45,672 bases of DNA from Deltaproteobacteria bacterium. Lineage in GTDB: Bacteria > Desulfobacterota > DSM-4660 > Desulfatiglandales > HGW-15. Both the position numbers and the translations under genes were made by a program. Positions within the stretch are counted from its first letter, which is position 1. Every line of letters starts with the position of its first letter. Below are positions 23,185 through 30,507 of the stretch, one piece after another. The stretch is taken from positions 1 through 45,672 of the forward strand of contig JAFDHO010000008.1 of the NCBI GenBank assembly GCA_019308745.1, read 5' to 3'. The notes under the pieces are model-generated. The model saw only the letters and a list, made by a program, of their open reading frames with translations, ran no database searches and was not told the DNA's origin.

Positions 23185-23478
23185 ATGGACAAGGCTCTAG
23201 GAATGATCGAGACAAAGGGTTTGGTGGGGGCCATTGTGGCCGTGGACAGCATGTCAAAGTCGGCCAGTGTGGAAATCCTTGGCTCCAGGGAAGTCGGTGC
23301 GGGGCTTGTATCCGTCTTTGTTAGAGGAGATGTGGGAGCGGTAAAGGCGGCAATAGATTCGGCTGCAACATCAGTCAAGAAGGTAGGAGAAATTGCCTCC
23401 ATTCATATCATTGCAAAGCCGAGCGAAGAGACGCTCCGGATGATCCCGGGAGTCGGAGCAGCAAAGGCAAAGAAGTAA
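23185..23478 (+). CDS. Microcompartment hexameric shell protein, BMC-H (PduA/CcmK family)
   Basis: A 97-residue single-BMC-domain protein (PF00936) that tiles the compartment facets as hexamers. It has the typical start KALGMIETKGLVGAIVAVDS, SASVEILGSREVGAGLVSVF with the pore-lining loop REVGAG, RGDVGAVKAAIDSAA, and HIIAKPSEE near the end. The loop is small and uncharged at its tip, suggesting passage of small polar molecules (inference). It is coupled to the vertex gene, with GGGAGGA overlapping that gene's end. Only one BMC-H gene is seen, so this is a minimal shell. Confidence 0.94.
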   Translation: MDKALGMIETKGLVGAIVAVDSMSKSASVEILGSREVGAGLVSVFVRGDVGAVKAAIDSAATSVKKVGEIASIHIIAKPSEETLRMIPGVGAAKAKK

Positions 23479-23509
23479 ACCAAAGGCTGATCAGCCGGAA
23501 AGACCTGAA

Positions 23510-24124
23510 ATGGCCGAAGAACATTTTCAGTTGAGGACCTATGCACTGATAGATAGCATGCAACCTCAGTTTGCTGCCTTTCTTGCATCGGAGCTCGACG
23601 GGGACGTCCCCTTGGCAAAGATGGCCGAGCTATGGATGGAGCTGGCCCCCGGCAGTGAGATCTATAACCTCCTTGATGTGGCGCTCAAGGAGTGCAATGC
23701 GAAACCAGGGCTTCAGATGGTGGAGAGGGAGTTCGGGGTCCTCGAGGTTCATTCTTTTGACCTGGAGTCCGTAAAGGGTGCGGGCGAGATCATTCTGAGG
23801 ACCTGCGGGCTGGAAGTCTCCCAAAGGCTGAGGCCAACCGTGGTTTCCGCCAAGATCATCAATAAGGTAAACCCCTACCAGGCGCAACAGATCAACAAGG
23901 TAAGGAAAGGCACGCTCCTTTTGCCCGGCAGGTCCCTCCTGGTCTTTGAGGTCGAGCCCGCGGCATACATCGTCCTAGCCGCAAACGAGGCAGAAAAGGC
24001 ATCCAATATCAATCTCGTACACTTCAATCCCTTTGGCCGTTTTGGAAGGCTCTTTCTTTCGGGCAGCGAATCGGAGATAAAAACCGCAAGAGAGGCAGCC
24101 GTGGCTGCCATCGAAGGCATATGA
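23510..24124 (+). CDS. Microcompartment trimeric shell protein, BMC-T (tandem BMC domains)
   Basis: A 204-residue protein with two BMC domains in tandem, forming pseudohexameric trimers. Domain 1 covers about residues 8-95 (LRTYALIDSMQPQFAAFLAS, ELWMELAPGSEIYNLLDVAL, VEREFGVLEVHS). Domain 2 covers about 105-204 (VSAKIINKVNPYQAQQINK, GRSLLVFEVEPAAYIVLAAN, GRLFLSGSESEIKTA). Proteins of this type often have a gated larger pore for bulky substrates or cofactors. The last bases overlap the next gene (ATGA), coupling it to the amidohydrolase. The ribosome-binding site upstream is weak (GGAAAG). Confidence 0.88.
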   Translation: MAEEHFQLRTYALIDSMQPQFAAFLASELDGDVPLAKMAELWMELAPGSEIYNLLDVALKECNAKPGLQMVEREFGVLEVHSFDLESVKGAGEIILRTCGLEVSQRLRPTVVSAKIINKVNPYQAQQINKVRKGTLLLPGRSLLVFEVEPAAYIVLAANEAEKASNINLVHFNPFGRFGRLFLSGSESEIKTAREAAVAAIEGI

Positions 24125-25650
24125 GCAATTACAAGGCCCCATTCGTGCCCGCCTATCTGAAGAGGCAGGAGCACAATAGTGGAACGGTTTTCATACCCCG
24201 GTGGCTCAAGGAAGAAGGGCCGTCCCCTGATTCCGAAGTCGCGGCGGTTTCTGAACGAAAGGCCCCCTTTCCGGACAAATACGTCAGCGGAGACACGCCC
24301 TATATATTAAAGGGCGGGACGTGCATCATTCCCGGCCAGGGAATCCTGCCCCTGGATATCAAGATCCATAGGGGTACCGTTGTCTCAACGGGAAGGGACA
24401 TGGCCCATGATGGCTGCGAGGTCATAGACCTTGGGGGGAGGCTAGTCGCCCCCGGCATCATAGACCCCCATTTCCACATGGGCATTTTCTCGCCCTTTGA
24501 CGAAGAAGTTGTGACGGAATCCAGGTCGGCACTACTCAACGGCATCACGACCCTGGGGCTTTATGTGGGCGGGACGGATTCATACCTCGGCATTCTCGAC
24601 GAAGTCACTGAAAAGATAGAGAGGCGGAGCTATGCGGATATCTTTATCCACCTCGCCATCCATACCCGTGAGCAACTGGAGGAAATTCCTCTCTATTTTT
24701 CCGGGTACGGGATCACCTCTTACAAGGCCTACATGTGCGGCATACCCGGACTTATCCCTGAGGTAGAGGATGATTTCCTCATGGATCTCATGGAGAAGGT
24801 GGCATCCCTGGGACATGATGCGGTCCTCAACATCCACGCGGAAAACCACCGGCTTGTCAATAGAACGACGGCCCGCCTCAAGGCCAGGGAACCGGAAACT
24901 GTCTCCATGAGGACGTGGGAGGAGAGCCACCCAGGATTTGCCGAGGCAGAGGCGATCCAGAGGGCCGCTTTTCTGGCAAGGAAGACAGGGGCCAGGACCT
25001 ATTTTGTCCATCTTTCCGCAAGGGAATCTGTCCAAAGGGCAAGAGCGCTCAAAGGCGAGACGAAAGACATCTTTTTCGAGACAACCTCTCCCTATCTCAC
25101 CCTGGCGCTGGAACAGGATCTGAGCGTCCTCACCAAGATGACTCCGCCGGTAAGGACGCTGGATGACCAGGATGCCCTCTGGGGGGGGCTGGGCGATGAT
25201 ACGCTTGACAGCATCGGGACGGACCACACGCCCATGACCCGGAGCCAGAAGGTGTCGAGCCCCAACCTGTGGGAAATACCTCCCGGTTACCCTGCCGCAG
25301 GGACCCATGTGCCATCCCTCCTGGACCGGGCCATGGCGAGGGGTTTCCCCTTGCTCAAGCTGATGGAGAAGATGACCTCATCTCCTGCAAAGATCTTCGG
25401 TCTCTATCCCAGGAAGGGCACCCTGCTGCCGGGGAGTGACGCGGACCTGGTCATTATTGATCCACTGGTGGAAAGGGTGGCGAGCCCGGAGATCGCAGCT
25501 TCCAGGGCCGACTATTGCCTCCACCAGGGGCAATCGCTGAAGGGCTGGCCCGTGGCTGTTGTGAAGGGAGGGAGGGTCGTCACGAGGGAGAATTTCGACC
25601 GGATCAAAGATTCCCCCGGAGGACGATACTTGAGGAGGCAGAAAGGCTGA
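24121..25650 (+). CDS. Cyclic amidohydrolase (hydantoinase/dihydropyrimidinase/allantoinase type), microcompartment-associated
   Basis: A metal-dependent cyclic amidohydrolase. All binuclear-metal residues are visible: H117 and H119 (DPHFHMG), the lysine to be carboxylated K202 (SYKAYM), H239 (NIHAENH), H297 (FVHLSAR) and D368 (GTDHTPM). It should open a cyclic amide or ureide ring such as a hydantoin, dihydropyrimidine or allantoin. The catalytic domain starts near residue 60; the first 60 residues are an extension that carries two copies of a short motif, F8-VPAYL-K14 and F24-IPRWL-K30, not expected in soluble relatives. Its start overlaps the BMC-T stop, so it is made with the shell. Probable cargo, with the extension as a candidate targeting peptide (inference). 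Confidence 0.87.
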   Translation: MSNYKAPFVPAYLKRQEHNSGTVFIPRWLKEEGPSPDSEVAAVSERKAPFPDKYVSGDTPYILKGGTCIIPGQGILPLDIKIHRGTVVSTGRDMAHDGCEVIDLGGRLVAPGIIDPHFHMGIFSPFDEEVVTESRSALLNGITTLGLYVGGTDSYLGILDEVTEKIERRSYADIFIHLAIHTREQLEEIPLYFSGYGITSYKAYMCGIPGLIPEVEDDFLMDLMEKVASLGHDAVLNIHAENHRLVNRTTARLKAREPETVSMRTWEESHPGFAEAEAIQRAAFLARKTGARTYFVHLSARESVQRARALKGETKDIFFETTSPYLTLALEQDLSVLTKMTPPVRTLDDQDALWGGLGDDTLDSIGTDHTPMTRSQKVSSPNLWEIPPGYPAAGTHVPSLLDRAMARGFPLLKLMEKMTSSPAKIFGLYPRKGTLLPGSDADLVIIDPLVERVASPEIAASRADYCLHQGQSLKGWPVAVVKGGRVVTRENFDRIKDSPGGRYLRRQKG

Positions 25651-25660
25651 GGGGTTTTCT

Positions 25661-26107
25661 GTGAAAGGACACGAAACTTCGTGTTATACGGTAGGCATTG
25701 AGATCGCGGTCGGGGCTGAGAGGGCCTTTCAGTATCTTTCCGATCTTGAGAAACTGGGCCTCTGGGCCCTGGGCTGCTTTGATACGAAACCTTCGGGCAA
25801 AGAGGGCCTGTACAAGGGGCGGTCACTCTTTGATGGTTCGGAGGTGTTTGTGCGCACCGAGACAGACGAGGGTCGCCTTCTCATTGACTATTATGTCGGA
25901 GGTCCTGAAAGGCAAATCCCGCGGATCTTCACCAGGGTTGTGCCCGGCCATACCTATGGAGGGGGTCCTGATCATTGTCTCGTCATCATGACCGCTTGGC
26001 GAACAAAGGACATGTCGGATCCCCGCTGGAGGAGGCTATGCGCGAGTCACGACGCAGAGATCTTGATGATCCAGTCCCAACTGGAGAGACAAAGTCCCTG
26101 TCCGTAA
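25661..26107 (+). CDS. SRPBCC-like protein closing the microcompartment operon
   Basis: A 148-residue protein that looks like an SRPBCC/START-fold protein (polyketide-cyclase-like), judged from the opening YTVGIEIAVGAERAFQYLSD, a ligand-pocket fold that binds small hydrophobic molecules. The C-terminal half has a distinctive pattern W-R-x3-MSD-x-RW-x-RLC-x-SH. The same pattern ends the chimeric ORF at 20306-21106. It starts with GTG at 25661, ten bases after the amidohydrolase stop, with GAGGGG upstream, so it belongs to the same operon. Its job is unknown; a lyase, cyclase or binding role on the amidohydrolase product is possible. The fold call is moderate. Confidence 0.6.
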   Translation: MKGHETSCYTVGIEIAVGAERAFQYLSDLEKLGLWALGCFDTKPSGKEGLYKGRSLFDGSEVFVRTETDEGRLLIDYYVGGPERQIPRIFTRVVPGHTYGGGPDHCLVIMTAWRTKDMSDPRWRRLCASHDAEILMIQSQLERQSPCP

Positions 26108-26271
26108 ACAATTGTTCCATCCCCAAGAAACGCTCCGGGAAGGTTCTCCCGCCTCCAGGAAAATTGCACATTTCATTCTAACTGGGGAACCCCGGTCCTC
26201 TGGCTCCGGATATTTACTAAGCCCTGGGCGGGTGCTCGCCTGGTCGGGAACCCGGTGGAATAGGCCCCCTC

Positions 26272-27561
26272 TCACAGGAGGCCGAGCAATGCCGGCAGGG
26301 TCAGGGTGACGGCCGGGATATAGGTCACAAGGCCAAGTGTGAAGAGAGAGGCCACGAGGAAGGGCAAGACGGCGATCACTATGTGGCTTACGGGGTCTTT
26401 GGAGATATCTGCTGCTGCGAAGAGGCATACCGCCAGCGGTGGTGTGAGCAGCCCGATGTTGAGGTTGACAATCATCAGGACGCCAAAGTGAACGGGGTGG
26501 ACCCCCAGCTCCACGGCCAAAGGGGTCAACATGGGGGCAAAAAGGATTATGGATGCGGAACAATCCAGCCACATACCGAGAAGGACCAGGAAGAGGTTTA
26601 TCATGAGCAAGACAAGATACTTGTTCCGGCTTATGGAGTAGAAGATCCCTTTGATCTTTTCAGGGACGTTCTCTATTCCAAAGACCCAGGCAAGGATGGC
26701 GCCACAACCGACGATCAGGAGGAGCTTTGCGGAGAATATGACGGCGGTCTTGAATATGGGGAGGTACTCGGTGATTTTGAGGGAGCGATAGATCAAGGAG
26801 GCCACCACAAAGGCGTAAAGGACCGCGACACCGGCCGCTTCAGTGGGGGTGAAGACCCCGGAGAGGATGCCGAAGATGATGATCGCCGGCATGACCAGGG
26901 GCACCAGGGCATCCCTTGTTCCCAGGGCCAGCTTCTTGGGTGTCAGGGGGACGGTAATCTTCGGGTAGTTTCTCTTCTTGGCCAGATAGACAACGATACA
27001 CATCTGGGACAGGCCCATCAGGATACCCGGTATGATTGCCGCTGCAAACAGTGCCCCTATGGAGACGGATGTCACCGCGCCGTAGATGACCATGATCATG
27101 GAAGGGGGAATGATGGGACCAATAATGGATGAAGAGGCCGTCACCGCTGCTGAAAATGGGCCATCGTAGCCTTGCTTCTTCATCGCGGGGATGAAGATGG
27201 AACCCAGGGCGGCTATATCTCCCAGGGCCACACCGGTTATACCGGCAAAGAGCATGGAGGCAAGTATATTCACGTGTGCGAGACCTCCGCGCCACCTGCC
27301 GACCACCAGATTTGCGAACTCCACTATTCGGTCAGCGATCTTCCCCTTGGTCATGATCTCTCCGGCCAGGATAAAGAAGGGGATGCACATGAGCACGAAG
27401 GCGTCCATGCCCGAGAAGAGTTTCTGAGGGGCCATATCCAGGAATGACGCCTGTGGGGAGAACAGGAGATAAAGAGAAGCGGAAAACCCCATAATGAACG
27501 CCACAGGCATCCCTGCAAGGAGCATAAGGATGAAAACAAGGACCATCCACCCCAAAGACAT
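26272..27561 (-). CDS. dctM: TRAP transporter large permease (DctM)
   Basis: The 12-helix ion-coupled permease subunit of a TRAP transporter (429 residues). Landmarks are the N-terminal LLAGMPVAFIMGFSA, FILAGEIMTKGKIADRIVEF, GITGVALGDIAALGSIFIPAM and IGPIIPPSMIMVIYGAVTSV, then the C-terminal NIGLLTPPLAVCLF. It takes ligand from the DctP binding protein and co-transports it with Na+ or H+. The start overlaps the dctQ stop by one base (TAATG). It converges with the microcompartment operon, leaving 164 bases between them in which I see no clear terminator. Confidence 0.93.
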   Translation of the reverse strand: MSLGWMVLVFILMLLAGMPVAFIMGFSASLYLLFSPQASFLDMAPQKLFSGMDAFVLMCIPFFILAGEIMTKGKIADRIVEFANLVVGRWRGGLAHVNILASMLFAGITGVALGDIAALGSIFIPAMKKQGYDGPFSAAVTASSSIIGPIIPPSMIMVIYGAVTSVSIGALFAAAIIPGILMGLSQMCIVVYLAKKRNYPKITVPLTPKKLALGTRDALVPLVMPAIIIFGILSGVFTPTEAAGVAVLYAFVVASLIYRSLKITEYLPIFKTAVIFSAKLLLIVGCGAILAWVFGIENVPEKIKGIFYSISRNKYLVLLMINLFLVLLGMWLDCSASIILFAPMLTPLAVELGVHPVHFGVLMIVNLNIGLLTPPLAVCLFAAADISKDPVSHIVIAVLPFLVASLFTLGLVTYIPAVTLTLPALLGLL

Positions 27562-28145
27562 TATGATTCCTCTCCTGAAGGGGAGGCCCCCCGGTCAGAC
27601 CTCCCTGTCGCAGGATTCCCGGGGGAAGATCCTTCATCCTCGTCTCCGCTCCTGTCGGCGGGCCCCGCACACAGGAGGTAGATGTCCTGAATGAGGGAGA
27701 TAACCGTATATACACCAATGAGCGTGGCCCCGACAGGGATGGCAAGGGTGGGCCAGAGCATACTGATCCTGAGCCCGGAACTTTCAAAGAGCCTGTTGAA
27801 GAGGGCGATCTTTATGCCCTTGACCGTGATGATCACCAGGAAGGTCAGGGTGCAGAGGCGGAAGGCGGTCTCCATGATCCTCCTTCCGTTGTGCCCCGCG
27901 AGGAGGGGAAAGAAATCAATGCGGATATGATCGTTCCTGGATTGGACGAGGGCCGCGCCGATCATGACCATCCATATCATGAGATAGCGGACCAGTTCCT
28001 CCGCCCACACGAAGGAGTAATTGAAGATATACCTGGAGAAGACCTGTAAGATGACGACAAGGCTCATGAGGAAGAGCAGAAACACGCAGACGCCCGTTTC
28101 CAGGGACTCGAAAAAGGGACCAAGCTTGAAGTCCCGTTTCATCAT
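27561..28145 (-). CDS. dctQ: TRAP transporter small permease (DctQ)
   Basis: The four-helix small membrane subunit of the TRAP transporter, about 194 residues. Visible features are the helix VCVFLLFLMSLVVILQVFSR, the family motif FVWAEELVRYLMIWMVMIGA and a C-terminal tail of about 40 hydrophilic residues that is longer than usual (rich in S, G, D, P). The ATG at 28145 is chosen because GAGAGGGG lies seven bases upstream; an earlier in-frame start at 28175 has no such site. Ends within the dctM start, so the two are co-translated. Confidence 0.85.
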   Translation of the reverse strand: MMKRDFKLGPFFESLETGVCVFLLFLMSLVVILQVFSRYIFNYSFVWAEELVRYLMIWMVMIGAALVQSRNDHIRIDFFPLLAGHNGRRIMETAFRLCTLTFLVIITVKGIKIALFNRLFESSGLRISMLWPTLAIPVGATLIGVYTVISLIQDIYLLCAGPADRSGDEDEGSSPGNPATGRSDRGASPSGEES

Positions 28146-28231
28146 GGGACCCCTCTCATTGCTCAGAGGAAACATTGTTTGGAATTTTGGTCACGCGCAG
28201 CGCAGGCGCAGCCGCCGCGTGTTGGAAATTG

Positions 28232-28270
28232 CCCTTCGACTTTGCTCAGGATGGTGAGCTGGCCGAACCG
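28232..28270. repeat. Short imperfect palindrome of a widespread type
   Basis: The stretch has a central GCTCA-GGATGG-TGAGC hairpin (28244-28259), preceded by CTTCGACTTT and followed by TGGCCGAACC. This is the form of the short 'CTTCGAC...GCTCAGGATGGTGAGC...CGAACC' palindrome scattered in many bacterial genomes. It lies between dctP and dctQ, where a hairpin could also damp read-through after the binding-protein gene. Confidence 0.5.
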
Positions 28271-28361
28271 TTTGATATTGGGGATTTGGTATTGGAATTT
28301 CAATGAGAAAAACGAACTTCCAGCAAACCAAATCCCCTCGGGCCATAACCGGGACAAAGGG

Positions 28362-29387
28362 CTACTTGGCGTCCTCTGCGGCCTTGAGCATCCCGTCTAC
28401 CCATCTGTCTCCCACTTCTCCCCTCAGCCATTCAAGCACCGGTCCCTGGGCCTTGGCCTTGAAAAGAGCCCTCTGTTGGGGGGTCGGGACATAGATCTCC
28501 ATGCCGTTCCTTTTCAAACCTTCGATGGCCATGTGGTCCGTGTAACGGGATACACCCCGGTTCACGGCCAGGGCAAGGGCCTGGGCCTTGTCTATGACCT
28601 GTTGGAGGTCCTTTGGGAGCGACTGGTAGAACTTGTCATTGATGACCATGGCGGAGACCGCGTAGACGTGGTTATCCACGGTGACATATTTTTGTACCTG
28701 GTACCATTTGAAGAGGTTGACCAGGGAAAGGGCATTGTTCTGCCCGTCAACCGTCTTGTTCTTCAAGGCCCCGTAAAGTTCCCCGAAGCTGATGGGGGTG
28801 GGAGATCCCCCGAGGCTTGAGACGAGTTTTTGGAAGATGGGAGACGGCATGACACGGATCTTGAGACCTTTCATGTCTTCGGGGGTGCGGACGGGGCGCT
28901 TGGAATTGGTCCATTGTTTGAACCCGCCTGATTCCCACCAGTGAAGGACCCTGAGTCCGGTCTTTTTTCGGAGCGCTTCATTGAGTTGTTTGACGAAGGC
29001 GCCGTCATAGAGTCGCCAGGCCTGGTACTCATCCTCAAGCAGGTACGGGATGGAAAAGACCTGAACGGGCTTGAAGACCTGGGCTATGGGGCCCTCGGCC
29101 GTGTCCGCACCTTGGATCTGCCCCATCATGACCTGTTTCATGCGATCCGAGGGGCTCCCTAGCGCCCCTCCCCATATGAGCTCCACCTGGATGCGGCCGT
29201 TGGATTTTCTTTCGACCTCGTATTTGAACATGTTGTAATGGGTCGCCCAAAAGCTGGGGTTGATGTCAGGAGCAGCAAGGCCGAACTTCATGACCCACTG
29301 TTGCTGGGCATGGCTTGAAGTTGGGGTGAGAATAAACCAGATCCCACAGGCGATCAAAAGCACGCAAAATGTCAATCTTCTCTTCAT
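28362..29387 (-). CDS. dctP: TRAP transporter periplasmic substrate-binding protein (DctP)
   Basis: A periplasmic solute receptor of 341 residues with a Sec signal peptide (MKRRLTFCVLLIACG to about SSHAQ). The DctP fold shows as the WVMKFGLAAPDINPSFWA start, GRIQVELIWGGALGS, MKGLKIRVMPSPIFQKLV with the conserved arginine that binds the ligand carboxylate, and ELYGALKNKTVDGQNNAL. A strong GGGAGGAGGAACC site precedes the start. It is the first gene of the dctPQM operon and diverges from the 2-oxoacid oxidoreductase genes. The arginine indicates a carboxylate ligand; an aromatic or 2-oxo acid would fit the divergent operon (inference). Confidence 0.92.
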   Translation of the reverse strand: MKRRLTFCVLLIACGIWFILTPTSSHAQQQWVMKFGLAAPDINPSFWATHYNMFKYEVERKSNGRIQVELIWGGALGSPSDRMKQVMMGQIQGADTAEGPIAQVFKPVQVFSIPYLLEDEYQAWRLYDGAFVKQLNEALRKKTGLRVLHWWESGGFKQWTNSKRPVRTPEDMKGLKIRVMPSPIFQKLVSSLGGSPTPISFGELYGALKNKTVDGQNNALSLVNLFKWYQVQKYVTVDNHVYAVSAMVINDKFYQSLPKDLQQVIDKAQALALAVNRGVSRYTDHMAIEGLKRNGMEIYVPTPQQRALFKAKAQGPVLEWLRGEVGDRWVDGMLKAAEDAK

Positions 29388-29578
29388 GGTTCCTCCTCCC
29401 TTTTAAGTTTATTTTATCCTGAAAAAACTGTTCTTTGACACCGTCGAACAATATATTAATTTCACAAGCAGGCATCAGGGTCAAGGGAAAATATGGTTCG
29501 GTGGCGGGGAGTAAGGTCCCTTTACCTTTGCAGTTCAAGCCTCGGCCAAAGACCGGTCCGGAAGGGTGGAGTTTTGAA

Positions 29579-29606
29579 TTGACAAACAAAGGGGAAATAG
29601 TATTCT
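29579..29606 (+). promoter_or_regulatory. Candidate sigma-70 promoter for the 2-oxoacid oxidoreductase operon
   Basis: A perfect -35 box TTGACA (29579-29584) is followed, after 16 bases, by TATTCT (29601-29606), and the first gene starts 37 bases later. It lies in an AT-rich divergent region shared with dctP. The evidence is sequence fit only. Confidence 0.5.
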
Positions 29607-29642
29607 GATTGCATAACATCTGTATACAAGAGGGCTGGACAA

Positions 29643-30215
29643 ATGTACGAGATCCGTTTCCATGGCCGGGGCGGGCAGGGCGCTGTCCTGGCCGCCAAGA
29701 TCCTGGCCAAGGCCCTGGTAGAAGAGGGTAAACATGTCAAGGCCATCCCTTCCTTTGGTTTCGAGCGCAGGGGTGCCCCTGTGGAGGCCTATCTCCGCTT
29801 TGACGAGAGGCAGATAAGGCAGATCACCAACATCTATGAACCAGATTGCGTCGTCTGCCTTGACCCCACCCTTGGCAGGTCAGTGGATATCTTCAGGAAC
29901 CTCAAGGACGAGGGCACCTGGGTCCAGGCTACCAAGAAGCGGTTGGAGGAACTGGTGATTCCGGGCACTGTCGCAAGGGTAGGTCTCTGCGATGCCTTCG
30001 GAATAGCCCTCCAGATCTACGGGAGAACCATTACCAATACCATTATGCTGGGAGCCCTGGCAAAGACCACGGGGATGGTGTCCCTGGAGGCCCTGTATTC
30101 GGGCATGGCCTCTGTGGCCTTTCGGGATGCGGACCTCGAGAAGAACCGGGATGCCGTGAAGACGGGTTATGCCGAGACAAGGGTCTTTGAGCCCGGCAGG
30201 GAGGAGTGCCCATGA
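29643..30215 (+). CDS. padE: 2-Oxoacid oxidoreductase gamma subunit (PadE-like)
   Basis: The gamma subunit of a CoA-acylating 2-oxoacid oxidoreductase, 190 residues. The typical start is YEIRFHGRGGQGAVLAAKIL, followed by KAIPSFGFERRGAPVEAYLR and a late NTIMLGALAKTTG. It forms a complex with the next four genes. The gene order gamma, delta, alpha, FAD subunit, ferredoxin-beta is that of padEFGHI, phenylglyoxylate:NAD+ oxidoreductase of Azoarcus/Aromatoleum, which turns phenylglyoxylate, CoA and NAD+ into benzoyl-CoA, CO2 and NADH. The symbol is given on gene order and architecture; a related 2-oxoacid may be the real substrate. It overlaps the delta gene by four bases. Confidence 0.85.
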   Translation: MYEIRFHGRGGQGAVLAAKILAKALVEEGKHVKAIPSFGFERRGAPVEAYLRFDERQIRQITNIYEPDCVVCLDPTLGRSVDIFRNLKDEGTWVQATKKRLEELVIPGTVARVGLCDAFGIALQIYGRTITNTIMLGALAKTTGMVSLEALYSGMASVAFRDADLEKNRDAVKTGYAETRVFEPGREECP

Positions 30216-30505
30216 AGCGGCAGCCAAAAGAATTCTTTGATCAATCTCGAATACCAGGTGATCTCTGCCCCATCGCGACAGAACCTATGGACGTCAAGAC
30301 CGGAGATTGGCGCGCTGAACGCCCCGTGGTTGACCGGGAGAGGTGTGTGAAGTGTGCTACGTGCTGGCTCTTTTGTCCCACCCAGTGTGTCCTGGAGAAG
30401 CCCGCGTGGTTTGAGGCGGATCTGGAGATATGCAAGGGGTGCGGCATATGTGCCAGTGAATGCCCGCATCATGCCATAACCATGGTGGAAGAGGTGGAGG
30501 AATAA
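30212..30505 (+). CDS. padF: 2-Oxoacid oxidoreductase delta subunit, 2[4Fe-4S] ferredoxin (PadF-like)
   Basis: A 97-residue ferredoxin-type subunit with two cluster motifs, CVKCATCWLFCP and CKGCGICASECP, in its second half. The first half (DVKTGDWRAERPVVDRERC) is the normal lead of PorD-type subunits. The ATG at 30212 is preferred over a GTG at 30206 because GGGAGGAG sits five bases before it. It overlaps padE and precedes the alpha gene by two bases. It should carry electrons from the thiamine-diphosphate site to the FAD subunit. Confidence 0.88.
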   Translation: MKRQPKEFFDQSRIPGDLCPIATEPMDVKTGDWRAERPVVDRERCVKCATCWLFCPTQCVLEKPAWFEADLEICKGCGICASECPHHAITMVEEVEE

Positions 30506-30507
30506 TA

